From Margaritifera margaritifera (Eukaryota; Mollusca; Bivalvia; Unionida; Margaritiferidae): a stretch of 64,000 nt of DNA. A program made the position numbers and the translations under genes. The DNA lies in NCBI GenBank assembly GCA_029931535.1, contig JAQPZY010001695.1:5459001-5523000 (forward strand), read 5' to 3'. The stretch's first letter is position 1; the number at the start of each line of letters is the position of its first letter. Positions 1-11,867 of this stretch are shown in pieces. The notes under the pieces were generated by a model, which had not been told where the DNA came from, made no database searches, and saw only the letters and a list, made by a program, of their open reading frames with translations.

Positions 1-1270
1 CACAAAACTTTATTCAGTCACTTAGATGGAAACCATGACCATAGCTGTGTTATACCAGAGACCATGTTATTTAATTCAGTCAGAACAATGGAACCCATGT
101 TATATCAGGGACTATGTTATATAATTCAGCCAGTACAATTGGACCTGTGTTATATCTGGGATCATGTATAGTTCAGCCAGTACAATGGGAGCCATGTTAG
201 ATCAGGGATCAATTTATATAATTAGGTTAGTACAATGGGACCCATGTTATATCAGGGACCATGTTATTTAATTCAGCCAGTACAATGGGACCTGTGTTAT
301 ATCAAGGAACATGTATAATTCAACCAGTACAATGGGACCTGTGTTATGTCGGGGACTATGTCATATAATTCAGCCAGTACAATGGGACCTGTAATTATAC
401 CAGGGACCATGTTATATAATTCAGCTAGTACAATGTGACCCATGTTATATAATTCAGTCAGTACAGTGGGACCTGTGTTATATCAGGGACCATGTCATAT
501 AATTCAGCCAGTACAATGGAACCCATATTATATCAGGGACTCTGTTATATATTACAGCCAGTACAATGGGACCAATGTTGTATAATTCAGCCAGCACAGT
601 GGAACCTGTTAATTCAGCCAGTACAATGGGACCAATGTTATATCAGGGACTATGTTATATAATTCAGCTAGCACAATGGGACCAATGTTATATCAGGGAC
701 TATGTTATATAATTCAGCCAGCACAATGGGACCAATGTTATATCAGGGACTATGTTATATAATTCAGCCAGTACAATGGGACCAATGTTATATCCAGGAC
801 CATGTTGTATAATTCAGCCAGTACAGTGGAAACTGTCTTATATCAGAGACCATGTTATATAATTCAGCCAGTACAATGGAACCCATGTTATATCAGGGAC
901 TGTTATATAATTCAGCCAGCACAATGGGACTATGTTATATAATTCAGCCAGTACAGTGGGACCTGTGTTATATCAGGGACCATGTTATATAATTCAGCCA
1001 GTACAGTGGGACCTGTGTTATATCAGGGACCATGTTATATAATTCAGCCAGTACAATGGAACCCATGTTATATCAGGGACTGTTATATAATTCAGTCAGC
1101 ACAATGGGACTATGTTATATAATTCAGCCAGTACAGAGGGACCAGTGTTATATCAGGGACCATGTTATATAATTCAGCCAGTACAGAGGGACCTGTGTTA
1201 TATCAGGAACCATGTTATATAATTCAGCCAGTACAGAGGGACCTGTGTTATATCAGGAACCATGTTATAT
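1..1270. repeat. 50-bp minisatellite array, runs off left edge
   Basis: About 25 imperfect copies of a unit of roughly 50 bp built around TTATATAATTCAGCCAGTAC, a GGGACC block and GTTATATCAGGGACCATG. Some units are shortened. A higher-order layer is visible: the run around 841-930 recurs 180 bp later at 1021-1110, with the same truncated unit in each. The array is already under way at base 1, so its left end is not seen. It ends at about 1270, where the unit gives way to unique sequence. No coding function is suggested. Confidence 0.95.
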
Positions 1271-2876
1271 TGAGATGCCTTATAGTGTGAGACCACTGTA
1301 TGTTATTTAATTTGGAAAAAAGAGTAGGGTCCAGCATTACTGTTATAAAGAAAACTATTCTGTAATACAAGAATGAAATTTTTTATTTAAAAATCACCAG
1401 GATCAATACTCCAATTTCAAACTCTCAAGTTGATCACAACTGACCCCATTTAGCTAAACTTTAGCTGATAAAACTGAATTTTTAAACCCAGATGGAAGAA
1501 AATACTTGACAAAAAAAATCCTAGCCACCAAATAAAACAAAAAAAAAAAAAAATGAAGAGGCTAAATTTTTTACTAGGAGGATTTCCACAATAAAATACA
1601 CATTTATGAGACCCAAATTTGCTGAACAAAATTCAACTAGAGGAATTGTAAGAAATTTGCTTACATATATGTATCCCTGCCTCTCCTACACTGCACCACC
1701 CCTGTCTTCATGAACCCCTATAATGGCGATAAAACAGACAGTACTAGATCAGACATGAAAAAGGTTAGGTAGATTGTTTGATATAACAGACTTGTATGAG
1801 AATTAAGGAGTAGAAAAATCAAAAATTGGCCCCATCAACTCATAATGAGAAAGAGATGATAACCAATACTCCCTCACCTAAATTTTTTTTTTGTCCCTCT
1901 AAATGAAGTTGCACTGTATGTATCAGGTTAATGAGATAATTCTACATTTCTTTACAAAGTTTTGATAAATAAATGTGACCCAATAGTTTAGATCCTTTCT
2001 TCAACTGGTATCTTAACTAGTTTAAAGAAAAGAGAATTGTACAAGTGAAAATAAAATTAAAAGAAAATTCAAACAAGTTTCACAACACGACTTTCTAATT
2101 TCTACTTATTTTAAATGGTATGTGCTGTTTTAGAATTTAAGGAACAAAATGTGAGCCCAATTTCTTAAAGTATTGTTAACTGCACCGATATTCATGAGCA
2201 TTAAAAAAAAAAAAACTGAATTTTGCAAAGGAACTGGATTGATGAAATATGTAAGGCTATGATGGAAGGTAGCATTGTATGTTATTTTTCATACCATTCT
2301 TATAAGTTGTACATCAATCCATAAATATGTAATATTTTTCTGTCTTATAATATTAGTACAAGGAATCTGCTTGTTAAAATTTTCCTGATTTTAGGTGTCC
2401 AAGTAAATTACACTTTATAACCTATAATTATTTGTCAAATTGAAGAAGACAAAAAAACTTAATAAAAAGAACAAAAAATAACGGACAATATTGAATATGT
2501 ATAGTTGATCATATTTGCAAACAAATTTATGTTACAAAGTTAACATGCAACATTTGCTAAACTCGTGACGTTTCATACAGGCTGCTGTATAGCTTCATTC
2601 ACACGCATGACAAGATCATTTCTCGGTCACTACAGAACTGATCTAGTATATTTGAAAGGCAGGAGAAGACAACTCTCAGAAAAGCAATCTGCATTAGACT
2701 TTAAAGCTTACAAGAAGCACGAGGATGCTACAAAACTTCTACCACAGATACCTTACAAATTAATACATTGAAAGGTAATGTATAAAATCTATTGTAAAGT
2801 GGGTACAGTCACCACAAGATTGTCACATGCAGTTTAATTTGGGAGGAGACCTCTTGATGTGGTCAACATTATGAAA
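1271..2876. other. AT-rich interval, nothing recognised
   Basis: AT-rich sequence with A and T runs, for example near 1536-1553 and 2201-2214. The only open frame of note (68 codons, 2565-2771 plus) has no recognisable motif and no splice-site or composition support. I see no repeat or gene here. Confidence 0.6.
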
Positions 2877-3717
2877 TACAGCACTCCCTCACTATAAGGC
2901 CCCTCATTATACAACCATACCTGTTATAAAGCCAGTATGGTCATGGATCTCATTTCAATATGTAACTGTTAAATTATGAATAATATACTTCATTATAAGA
3001 CAGTCTCACTATAAGGTGGTATACTCAAAGGCTCCCACTGACAGCATTATAATGACGGCATACTGTATCATGTACTTCATTATAACGCAGTACACTATAT
3101 GGCTCCCATGGATATCATTATAATGAGTACTGTATTGTGTACTTCCTTATAAGGCAGTATACCCTATGGCTCCCACTGACAGCATTATAATGAGGGAATA
3201 CTGTATCATGTACTTCATTATAAGACAGTCTCACTATAAGGTGGTACACTATGACTCCGATGGACAGCATTATAATAAAGGAGTACTGTATCATGTATTT
3301 CATTATAATGCAGTCTCACTATAAGGCAGTATACTCAAATGCTCACATGGACAGTGTTATAATGAGGGAGGACTGCATCATGTACTTCATTATAATGCAG
3401 TCTCACTATAATGCAGTATGTTCTATGACTCCCATGGACATCATTATAATGAGGGGGGACTGTATCATGTACTTCATTATAAGACAGTCTCACTATAATG
3501 CAGTATACTCTAACGCTCACATGGACAGTGTTATAATGAGGGAGGACTGTATCATGTACTTCATTATAAGACAGTCTCACTATAAGGCAGTATACTCACA
3601 TGGACAGTGTTATAATGAGGGAGGACTGCATCATGTACTTCATTATAAGACAGTCTCACTATAAGGTGGTATACTCTATGACTCCCAAGGACAGCATTAT
3701 AATGAGGGAGTACTGTA
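2877..3717. mobile_element. Pogo/Tigger-like MITE with expanded interior
   Basis: The left end TACAGCACTCCCTCACTATA (2877-2896) and the reverse complement of the right end at 3698-3717 match at 18 of 20 positions. The CAG...CTG termini lie inside TA dinucleotides, which is the TA target duplication expected of Tc1/mariner-pogo elements. The body carries no transposase. Most of it is a tandem expansion of an internal segment. Related partial copies lie at 8370-9127, about 9240-9545 and about 30526-30945. The ends and TA are seen directly; the superfamily is inferred. Confidence 0.7.
3024..3697. repeat. 86-bp minisatellite inside the MITE
   Basis: About eight copies of a unit of roughly 85-87 bp. 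Each combines CATTATAAGACAGTCTCACT, a GGCAGTATACTC block, a CATGGACAGCATTATAATG block and GAGGGAGTACTGTATC. The unit includes a copy of the element's own right-end sequence, so the array grew from within the MITE. Overlapping frames on both strands stay open because the repeat lacks stops in phase. I do not regard these as proteins. Confidence 0.9.
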
Positions 3718-3767
3718 TTATCAAACTGACAAATATAAGATTTTCATGATTTTGTAACTCTATCTTG

Positions 3768-3927
3768 CATCACTGCAATGATCTTTAAACAAATTAACTT
3801 GTGGAAGTAATAAATGCAAACATCAAATAAAACAATTATCCAATCAGCATCACTGCAATGATCTTTAAACAAATTAACTTGTGGAAGTAATAAATGCAAA
3901 CATCAAATAAAACAATTATCCAATCAG
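3768..3927. repeat. 80-bp tandem duplication
   Basis: Two adjacent copies of an 80-bp sequence beginning CATCACTGCAATGATC (at 3768 and 3848). I see no differences between them, so the duplication is recent or an assembly effect. Confidence 0.9.
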
Positions 3928-4544
3928 CTTGTAATAGAACTGACTGGCTATGTAACTACATGTACTTGCTGTTTTGTGTGAAAAATACATGATAGGAATC
4001 TTTTAAACCTGTTTGCAAAATGTGCATAGAAAAAGGAAGACCAATTTAAATTACATGTTTGATGTAACTTACAGATGCCTTGGCTCATATTTAAAATGAG
4101 ATCTGGAAGGAAATTAGAAGCCATGAAAAAATTTAGAAAAAACAATAACTGGACTGGAAGAGAGTATGACAGCAGGAACATGAGCAAATAAAGGTCAGAA
4201 GTGACTTGGGGAGACTCATGCAGTATGACCTTTTATGCACTTTGTGTTGCCGTCCTAGAAAGTGTTAAAATGCTTTAGTATTCCACAAGATCTATGGATT
4301 GATTACCTTTAATAATGGTAAACTGCAAAGCAATTTCTGCTCTTGGACCGAAGTTAGAACAAAGTTAGGGTTTGTGTTCAGGTCCTTTCCTCAGACATTA
4401 TTGCATGTAGAGTTAATTAACTTGGAATGTAACAGTTTTACGAAAAGTACTACAGCCATCAGTGAAAACTAGGTCACTATAACCAATATTTCATGGTTTG
4501 CAATGCGGTCATACCGCCAATGGTGGTGTTCTTGTCTTCTGTAT

Positions 4545-4765
4545 AATGCATACCCACAGCACAAACTCAGATCCGCCACTGCAAAATGTACTAGCTTGAC
4601 CAATCAATGACATTTTTATTCTATCTAAAATTTCAACAAGACAGTGTAATTCTATCTATAATTTCAACAAGACAGTGTAAACCCTAATCAGCTGGTGCAT
4701 TTTGTGATGGTAGATCTGAGTCTATGATGTTTGTGACAGCATATCTGGGTCAATGATGCTTATAT
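4545..4765. mobile_element. Degenerate twin-hairpin MITE remnant
   Basis: Words of the twin-hairpin family survive here. CTCAGATCCGCC near 4567 faces GTAGATCTGAGTCTATGATG near 4710, and a second CATATCTGGGTCAATGATG follows at about 4740. The centre contains a 31-bp tandem duplication (about 4618-4679). No clean termini were found, so this is an inference from shared words. Confidence 0.4.
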
Positions 4766-4769
4766 TTGG

Positions 4770-5690
4770 GTGCATGTTATTAATATACACAAAACTACAT
4801 AAAATGTTTCGTTCTGACTTGGTGAAAAGAACTAGTTTGATATGGCATAGGATACACAAAGGCCATTAAGTATTAACATATCACATCAACTGAGTTCTTT
4901 CTCCAAACTCAGAACAAAGCACAAATGCTATTACCCACCCACTCTTTTATACTTCCAAAACTTTTAGCAAACCAGTGCAATTGAAACTGAGAACGAACTG
5001 GGATATATATAAAAGTCTGATATTGTTCATTTATAAAAATTGACATGCGGACATCAGAGAAAACACCGAAACAGTACCAGTCTGGGTGTGTTGATACAGA
5101 AATATAGATTGAATATTCGTATTGGATGCCAGATCAATCATGTAAGATTAAATGGGTACATGTAATAAAAGCAAGTCCAAAAACTAGGTTTACATTTTTA
5201 CAGAATGTTGTTTTTAATCCTTCACACGACACAAGATCTACATCTGACTGGATAAATGAAATGTGTTATTTACATTTAACATTAAAAAATTCCTTGTCTA
5301 TGTCATATTGGCCTAGGTCAAAAGCACCTTGTTGTGAAACAAAAAAAGATGGACTAGAATTTAAATAAAGAGATGCAAAATGTTTTTTGATTTTTTTTCC
5401 CCATTCCTATTGATGACATTAATAAAAGAAAAGTTATGACAGGTATAATGGTATGATTCATGTCATTATTTAGTGGCATCAAACTAGAAATGTGTTCATG
5501 GAACTTGACTGCCCCAACACAATGCCTGGAAACTGACATAAACGCATAACTGGACTGGACGGATCGATGAACAAACACTATGTCTCAACCATATTTGTGG
5601 TGTGGCATGAAAAAGATCTATTAGATTTGATAAAACATGGATTTAAGTCTAAAGCTGTATACCTCCCAAAATAATGAGATTCAAACTATC
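4770..5690. other. Unassigned AT-rich interval
   Basis: No repeat structure or recognisable coding sequence. Open frames at 5126-5368 (plus) and 5354-5578 (minus) are short and resemble nothing I know. Confidence 0.5.
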
Positions 5691-5696
5691 ATTTTG

Positions 5697-5940
5697 GAAC
5701 AGGTCACCAAATCTATACATGGAAATGACCACAGTTTTCTAATGGAACAGGTGACCAAATCTATATGTGGAAATGACAACAGTTTTCTAATGGAACAGGT
5801 GACCAAATCTATACGTGGAAATGACATCAGTTTTCTAATGGAACAGGTGATCAAATCTATATGTGGAAATGACAACAGTTTTCTAATGGAACAGGTGACC
5901 AAATCTATATGTGGAAATGACAACAGTTTTCTAATGGAAT
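5697..5940. repeat. 48-bp minisatellite, 5 copies
   Basis: Five copies of a 48-bp unit containing GGAACAGGTGACCAAATCTA and GGAAATGACAACAGTTTTCT. The unit is a multiple of three and has no stops in two phases, so long frames appear on both strands (5637-5954 plus, 5681-6010 minus) with a 16-residue periodicity. There is no other sign that it is translated. Confidence 0.9.
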
Positions 5941-7224
5941 CAATCAATGTATAAAAAACTTTGGGGTACCTATTTGGGACAGTTTCCTGTATCAACCAGA
6001 TTAAAATCAAATAACCCCAACGGAGAGTAGCTAATTAGCTTAGAAAATAGTTTTACACTTGCAAAAAATTTTTTAATACGGTGTTTTTTGGTGCATGTCA
6101 ACTACCATGTGATTTGTTCAACATACGAGTCTGCTGTAGAACGAAGAATGAAATGAAAGAAAGAATGAATGAATTACAATTTCAACAAAGGAAAGTTGAA
6201 TACAATCAAAATAAATTATGCATAAGAGCACCAAAAAACAAATATACACCGGGTCCAACAAACTTTGTGCTAGGAGTCAAGGGCTACCAGATTGATCGGT
6301 TTGGGCTACCATATTTAAATTCCATTACCTGACCTCATTACCTGCATTCATTCCACATTTTCTTTAAAATATAACTATTAAAAAATTTTTTTTTTACAAT
6401 GGTCCGAATAATTAGCAATGACCCATAATTAAGAAAAAAAAATAATCTAAAAGTTAACAATTACATATCAATGTTCTTTCTCTGGGTTACCAAATTTAAG
6501 CTGGCCAATCAGCTTCTTTTCCTGTTAGCCCAGTGGGGAAACCACCTAATTTTGAAATTTGTCAGACCCTACAATACTTAGTTTGATCATATAACACAAA
6601 ACAAATTGATATGCAATCGCAAATAGTAATTATTCATCGATTTTAAAACAATGGAACATACTAAATTGACACACTAAAAAGTCATACGATATAAGACAAA
6701 AAAACAACTAACAAAACATTTACAAACAAGTACTAACATCATTAAAATGAATGTGAAGACAATAATTACATTAATGTTACATGAACAAGAAATATGGCAT
6801 TTGCAAACCTAAAAATTCACAACTCGTCAAAAACAGGCATATGACCTGTTCAAACAAAACATTTCCTGGGAAGAAGACTAATTTTGCATATAGCTTGTGG
6901 TCTTAAAAAAAGATAAATAAAGAAAAAATGTACACGTAAAAAGCACAGTTACTAACGGACGCTATCTGGATAAAAAAATACCTAAATAGAGCATGCAGTC
7001 TTTAAAAGTATAGCCTTAAATACTGTATTTTACTATATTTAGACAGGAAAAAAAATTTCCAAGAAAAAGTCTCAACTTGCGTCTTATTATCTTTGGAAAA
7101 AATGTAATAAAAGCAAATCTGTATGGAATACACAATTCCTGGATTACAAAAGTACATATTCATTGATAATAAAGGAATGTCACACGTCACATCTAAAGAT
7201 TTTTACATTTAATGTACATGGCGC
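5941..7224. other. Unassigned AT-rich interval
   Basis: AT-rich sequence without recognisable genes. A short plus-strand frame at 6081-6332 has no identifiable domain. No tandem repeat was found. Confidence 0.5.
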
Positions 7225-7448
7225 ACCTTAAACAATACTCGCTTATAAGTTTAGTCCAACTGCAAGCTGCACAGACCCATATCTGCCATTGCATACAGAG
7301 CCTGCAGATATGGGTCTCTGTTTTTTTGTTCTACTGATAACTCCTAACAAACTGCACAGACCCATATCTGCCGATGTATTATATGACAGCATATCTGGGT
7401 CTGTGCAGTTTGCAGTGGGACCCGACTTATAAGTGAGTATGTACGGTA
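7225..7448. mobile_element. Twin-hairpin MITE, copy A
   Basis: Diverged copy of the twin-hairpin family. The left end holds CAATACTCGCTTATAAGT and the right end ACTTATAAGTGAGTATGTAC followed by GGTA. Two hairpins lie between them. In the first, GACCCATATCTGCC faces GCAGATATGGGTC. In the second, GACCCATATCTGCC faces GCATATCTGGGTC. The TTTGTTCTACTGATAACTCC spacer joins them. It lies immediately left of the 641-bp TIR element at 7477. Confidence 0.8.
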
Positions 7449-7476
7449 TATTTATATAGCAAAAGAGCCACTTCTA

Positions 7477-8117
7477 GGTTCCACTCTACAGTTATTATGT
7501 ACTTCTGAGAGAGGGACTGGTTTAAGGTGAAGTTGTTTTCATTGGCAACATTCACAATGGAGAGAATGTTGGCATACCTCTATGCTACTTTCATGCACTG
7601 TGACTGAAATTTCTTTACATGTGGTAATTATAGAAACTCTGCACTATCTAAAGCTGAAAGCTGATCAAAATGGTTGCTCCCATGTGATCAAAAAATGAGC
7701 CCAAACTAGTCCAAAGTACACCAACTTTAGCAGTCATTAAAATAGGAAAAAGGAATTTTGCCAGAGTAGGCAATACCAGCTTCTGAAAGCGAAATCAGTG
7801 AATTACAAAATATATAAAAGGTAAAAAAAAAGTTATCAGCTTATTTTATTCCAATTTACCTTTGAAGTCCAAGAAGTGAAAATGACCAAGTGGAGCTAGC
7901 AGTCTTTTGAGAGGTGCACATCTGAAGTAAGGCAAAGCTGTATACTCTATAACCCAAATTACACCAAAATAAAGGGAATTAAAGGTTATTTTAACAATAC
8001 TTGAGATATACAAGGTCTCATATATATAGCCAGGATAACCAGTGATGAAAACCTGGGAAATTCTTTTTCTTTAAAAATCAAACCCTATGCAAATTACAAA
8101 ACTGTAGAGCAAAATCC
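7477..8117. mobile_element. 641-bp TIR element, copy 1
   Basis: Non-coding element bounded by GGTTCCACTCTACA (7477-7490) and a degraded inverted end TGTAGAGCAAAATCC (8103-8117). It is homologous along its length, in the opposite orientation, to 40074-40722. Shared blocks include TGCCAACATTCTCTCCATTG on the other strand and GACTGCTAGCTCCACTTGG. No transposase is encoded. A TA flank is possible but not proven. The superfamily is unknown. Confidence 0.7.
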
Positions 8118-8468
8118 TACCTAACAAGAGCCGCCATTTACATCGAGACCACCTTTTATTTATTAGCTAAAAAGTAAAAACCTTTAACACTGAATTTAAA
8201 TCTAAAAGAAAATATACACTGACTTAAATCTAGAGCACAGATGGACATAGAGACATACAGACACACACACACTGATGCCAAAGTGATCGCCAAGTCAAAA
8301 TTCTGCCAGGGCAGGCTTGACAAAATTAAAACTAATGCAAATACCTGGATAAAAACGTCCATAATTACGTACTGTAGTTACTCACTATAAAACTCCTCAA
8401 TATACCACTGCCCCTCTTATAATGCAGGTATGGTTATGTATTCCATCAAACTGACTGATTTTGTTCAT

Positions 8469-8688
8469 TACTGTATATACTAGCATATAAACCAAGTCCG
8501 AATGCAAACAACATAGACCCTGATCTGCCGGCGCATAATGCGCTGGCAGATCAGGTCTATGCTGTTTGTTCTACTGATTAGTCCTTACAAACTGCATAGA
8601 CCCAGATCTGCTGGCACATTATGCAATGGCAGATCTGGGTCTATGCAGTTTGCAGTTGGTATCGGCTTATACACGAGTATATATGGTA
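8469..8688. mobile_element. Twin-hairpin MITE, copy B
   Basis: An intact copy. The left terminus TACTGTATATACTAGCATAT and the right terminus at 8667-8688 are inverted repeats ending in TA on both sides. Hairpin Y (8507-8565) has arms ACAACATAGACCCTGATC and GATCAGGTCTATG. Hairpin X (8590-8650) has arms ACTGCATAGACCCAGATC and GATCTGGGTCTATGCAGT. The spacer TTTGTTCTACTGATTAGTCC lies between. There is no coding capacity. It sits inside another MITE. Confidence 0.9.
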
Positions 8689-8748
8689 ATTGCTATTTCA
8701 ATTTTTTTTCACTTAATTTTAGTTCATGGCTAACAAGAACCAACTAAA

Positions 8749-9100
8749 ATGTCCATATCCACTTTACAAAAGGAATCATGTTATAAATGAAATGGAATCC
8801 ATGACCATACCAACCTTACAAAAGGAACCATGTTATAAATGAAATGGAATCAATGACCATAACCATCTTACAAAAGGAATCATGTTATAAATGAAATGGA
8901 ATCCATGATCATATCCACCTTACAAAAGGAACCATGTTATAAATGAAATGGAATCAATGTCCATATCCACTTTACAAAAGGAATTGTTATAAATGAAATG
9001 GAATCCATGATCATATGCACCATACAAAAGGAACCATGTTATAAATGAAATGTAATCAACGTCCATATCCACTTTACAAAAGGAATCATGTTATAAATGA
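8749..9100. repeat. 52-bp minisatellite, about 7 copies
   Basis: Units of about 52 bp containing CATATCCACTTTACAAAAGG and CATGTTATAAATGAAATGG followed by AATCCATGACC. The array is embedded in the pogo-like MITE at 8370-9127 and appears to be an expansion of its interior. Confidence 0.9.
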
Positions 9101-9239
9101 ACAGCTTTACAGTAAGCGAGTACTGTATATAACTTTTGATGTTATACAGTAAAGTCTGGATTATCCTGAAGGGTGATTATCCAAATTTATGCTATATCTG
9201 AACCAAGATGTTTCCAAAACATCTACAAGACCTATACCA

Positions 9240-9545
9240 AACACTATAAAGTCCCCCCATTAAACTGCTCACCCTCTTGTAACAGTGTATTGTCATGGAT
9301 CCCATTTAACTGGTTACATTTTGATTTATCAGTACATCGTCATTTATTTTACCCCGTTTTAGTTCTTGACTAATGTCAACCAATTATACATGTAATATGT
9401 TTTCACATCATGAAATACCCTACTGTTGTCTTTATATACACTATTAAGACATGGCCTTGATGGAATATCCCTCAGAATAAGGATTAATTACTCTTAATTA
9501 GGTCACTTTATGGCTCCCATGAACAGCTTTATATCGAGGGAGCAA
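9240..9545. mobile_element. Partial pogo-like MITE relative
   Basis: Shares family words with the copies at 2877 and 8370: CTGCTCACCCTCTTGTAACA, GTCATGGATCCCATTT, TTTTAGTTCTTGACTAATG and GGCTCCCATGAACAGCTTTA followed by a GAGGGAG end. A sequence just upstream (ACAGTAAAGTCTGGATTATC, about 9147) also looks like a Tigger-type terminus but was not paired. Borders are uncertain. Confidence 0.4.
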
Positions 9546-10889
9546 AGTACTTTGCAAAAATCTCTGGACCAGCGAAGCATTACTGTACAATGATGATAGT
9601 GTCAAAAATACTGGCTGAATGTAGGGGAATTACAATGCTTCACACCCAGCTTTGTAGCTGCCACTGATATACACTTTTCTACACTGGACAATATTCAGGT
9701 CATTACAAGGTACTCATGGTTATGTAGTAACATCCTAATCTTTGCAGTAAGCCGAAGGTTCATTTAATTGTAAAGTCTTGCAAAGCTAACAACTTATAAA
9801 CTATATGAGAAAAATGCACAGAGAGATAGAGAGAGAGAGAGAGAGAGAGGTGAGAAATATTATGTCTGTGTCAAGTTTTAGTGCAATACAACCATCTATC
9901 TGGCTACAAAACACAGGAAGTGGATAGACCATTTTCCACCTTAGTGCCACTGATGTAAACCTGTCTATACTCCAGGTATGACAGGTTTAGTCAGACCTTT
10001 GCTACACTGTGCTACGGGGTGTTAAACTGTAATTAATTATATGGCTGGTTTAGTTTCCATGTGCTGAGTCCTTTAGGGAAAATCAAGTACACAAGATAAT
10101 CCACAAATCGGCAAGTAGAACATAATATGTGCCTATGATGAGCCATATGGACTCAATTGTTGAGTTGAAAGAAATACCTGAAGTACACCAGATTATGTCA
10201 ATAACTACACTCATCAACACCCTACAACAGCAGAAGTGTAACACTATCAATCCACTTTGAATCCCGGCAGTACACTTGACCAAACACAGCTACAATACAA
10301 TAGCAAGAATGTGAAAAAGGTAAATTTAAGTGCATTCTTATCATTACTGTGTAACTAATGATATTTCTATTTACTACTGGAAAATCAGAAATATTCATGG
10401 AGGTTTTAATTTCATTTTTTTTGTGGGTAACGAAAATCCAAAATAATAAGTCCAACAGGAAAGATTTCTGTTCAGATCTGGTGAAGTAAACAGCGTGACC
10501 CCATGAAATTTTTATCCCCGAGAAACTGTCCATTACTCCCAACCAAATTTTATCCCAACAAAATATTTCTGACTTTACAGTACACCTGAACGACAAACCT
10601 GAAGTTTTAATGGCACTATATTTACAGTAGCTTCAACATGGACCGACTTCATCTTCATGATGTACAGATAAAACACATATACAAATGTAACACAACTACA
10701 TAATCTTGCACTACACAAGTTTGTGTATGAATGTATGATACAAATTTCATGTAAGTGATCAAATTTGTCTATATCTAACAAATTCACACCAACATAGAGA
10801 AAAATATACACACAGCAGCATTATGTTGCATAAAAATGTTAAAAAGTAAGTAATCATTGATGTTATTGGCAAAGAGTTTAGCAGTATTT
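9546..10889. other. Unassigned interval with a GA microsatellite
   Basis: Contains a (GA)n run at about 9825-9849. Minus-strand open frames at 10083-10283, 10222-10596 and 10575-10811 overlap in different phases and match nothing I recognise. No repeat structure was seen. Confidence 0.5.
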
Positions 10890-10927
10890 GCTTGTTTACA
10901 AAAAACATCCAACTGTGAGCAGCATGG

Positions 10928-11835
10928 CCTTAAAATCTACAATCACATAATGTGCCAGCAGCACCGACTTAGATTTACAATTGCATAATGTGCCAGCAGC
11001 ACAGACTTGGATCTACAATCACAGAATGTGCCAGCAGCACAGACTTGGATCTACAATCACAGAATGTGCCAGCAGCACAGACTTATGTTTACAATTACAT
11101 AATGTGCCAGCAGCACAGACTTAGGTTTACAATTGCATAATGTGCCAACGGTAACGACTTGGATCTAAAAATCACATGATGTGCCAGTAGCACAGACTTG
11201 GATCTAAAATTGCATGATGTGCCAGCAGCAGAGACTTGGATCTACAATCACATAATGTGCCAGCAGCACAGACTTGGATCTACAATCACATGATGTGCCA
11301 GCAGCACAGACTTAGATTTACAATCACACGATGTGCCAGCAGCAGACTTGGATCTACAATCACATAATGTGCCAGTAGCACAGACTTGGATCTAAAATTG
11401 CATGATGTTCCAGCAGTAGAGACTTGGATCTACAATCACATAATGTGCCAGCAGCACAGAATTGGATCTATAATCACATGATGTGCCAGTAGCACAGACT
11501 TGGATCTAAAATCACATGATGTGCCAGCAGCATAGACTTAGATTTACAATCACACGATGTGCCAGCAGCAGACTTGGATCTACAATCACATAATGTGCCA
11601 GCAGCACAGACTTGGATCTACAATCACAAGATGTGCCAGCAGCACAGACTTGGATCTACAATCACAAGATGTGCCAGCAGCACAGACTTAGATCTACAAT
11701 CACATAATGTGCCAGAAGAACAGACTTGGATCTACAATCACAAAATGTGCCAGTAGCACAGACTTGAATCTAAAATCACATGATGTGCCACCAGCACAGA
11801 CTTGGATCTACAATTGCATAATGTTGTAGCAGTAT
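10928..11835. repeat. 38-bp minisatellite, about 23 copies
   Basis: Unit of 38-39 bp made of CAGACTTGGATCTACAATC and ACATAATGTGCCAGCAG. This aligns base by base with one arm plus loop of the twin-hairpin MITE, TAGACCCAGATCTGCCGTC and GCATAATGCGCCAGCAG. Most differences are transitions, many at former CpG sites. I infer that the array was seeded by a hairpin arm. Confidence 0.9.
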
Positions 11836-11867
11836 AGGATACTTGCTGCTCATCATACCTATGATCT

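Larger units (their letters stand above)
8370..9127. mobile_element. Pogo-like MITE copy with nested insertion
   Basis: A diverged relative of the element at 2877-3717. Its left end is TACTGTAGTTACTCACTATA; its right end reads CGAGTACTGTA at 9117-9127. Family words such as CTCCTCAATATACCACTGCC and TTTTAGTTCATGGCTAAC are present. It is split by a twin-hairpin MITE (8469-8688), and its interior has expanded into a 52-bp minisatellite. The ends are weaker than in the 2877 copy, so the exact borders are uncertain. Confidence 0.55.

Noticed and set aside
3251..3664. 137-codon plus frame and overlapping minus frame
   Set aside because: Translation of the 86-bp MITE satellite; no protein features.
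5637..6010. Repeat-protein frames on both strands with a 16-residue period
   Set aside because: The 48-bp unit is a multiple of three without stops; both strands being open shows it is a sequence effect.
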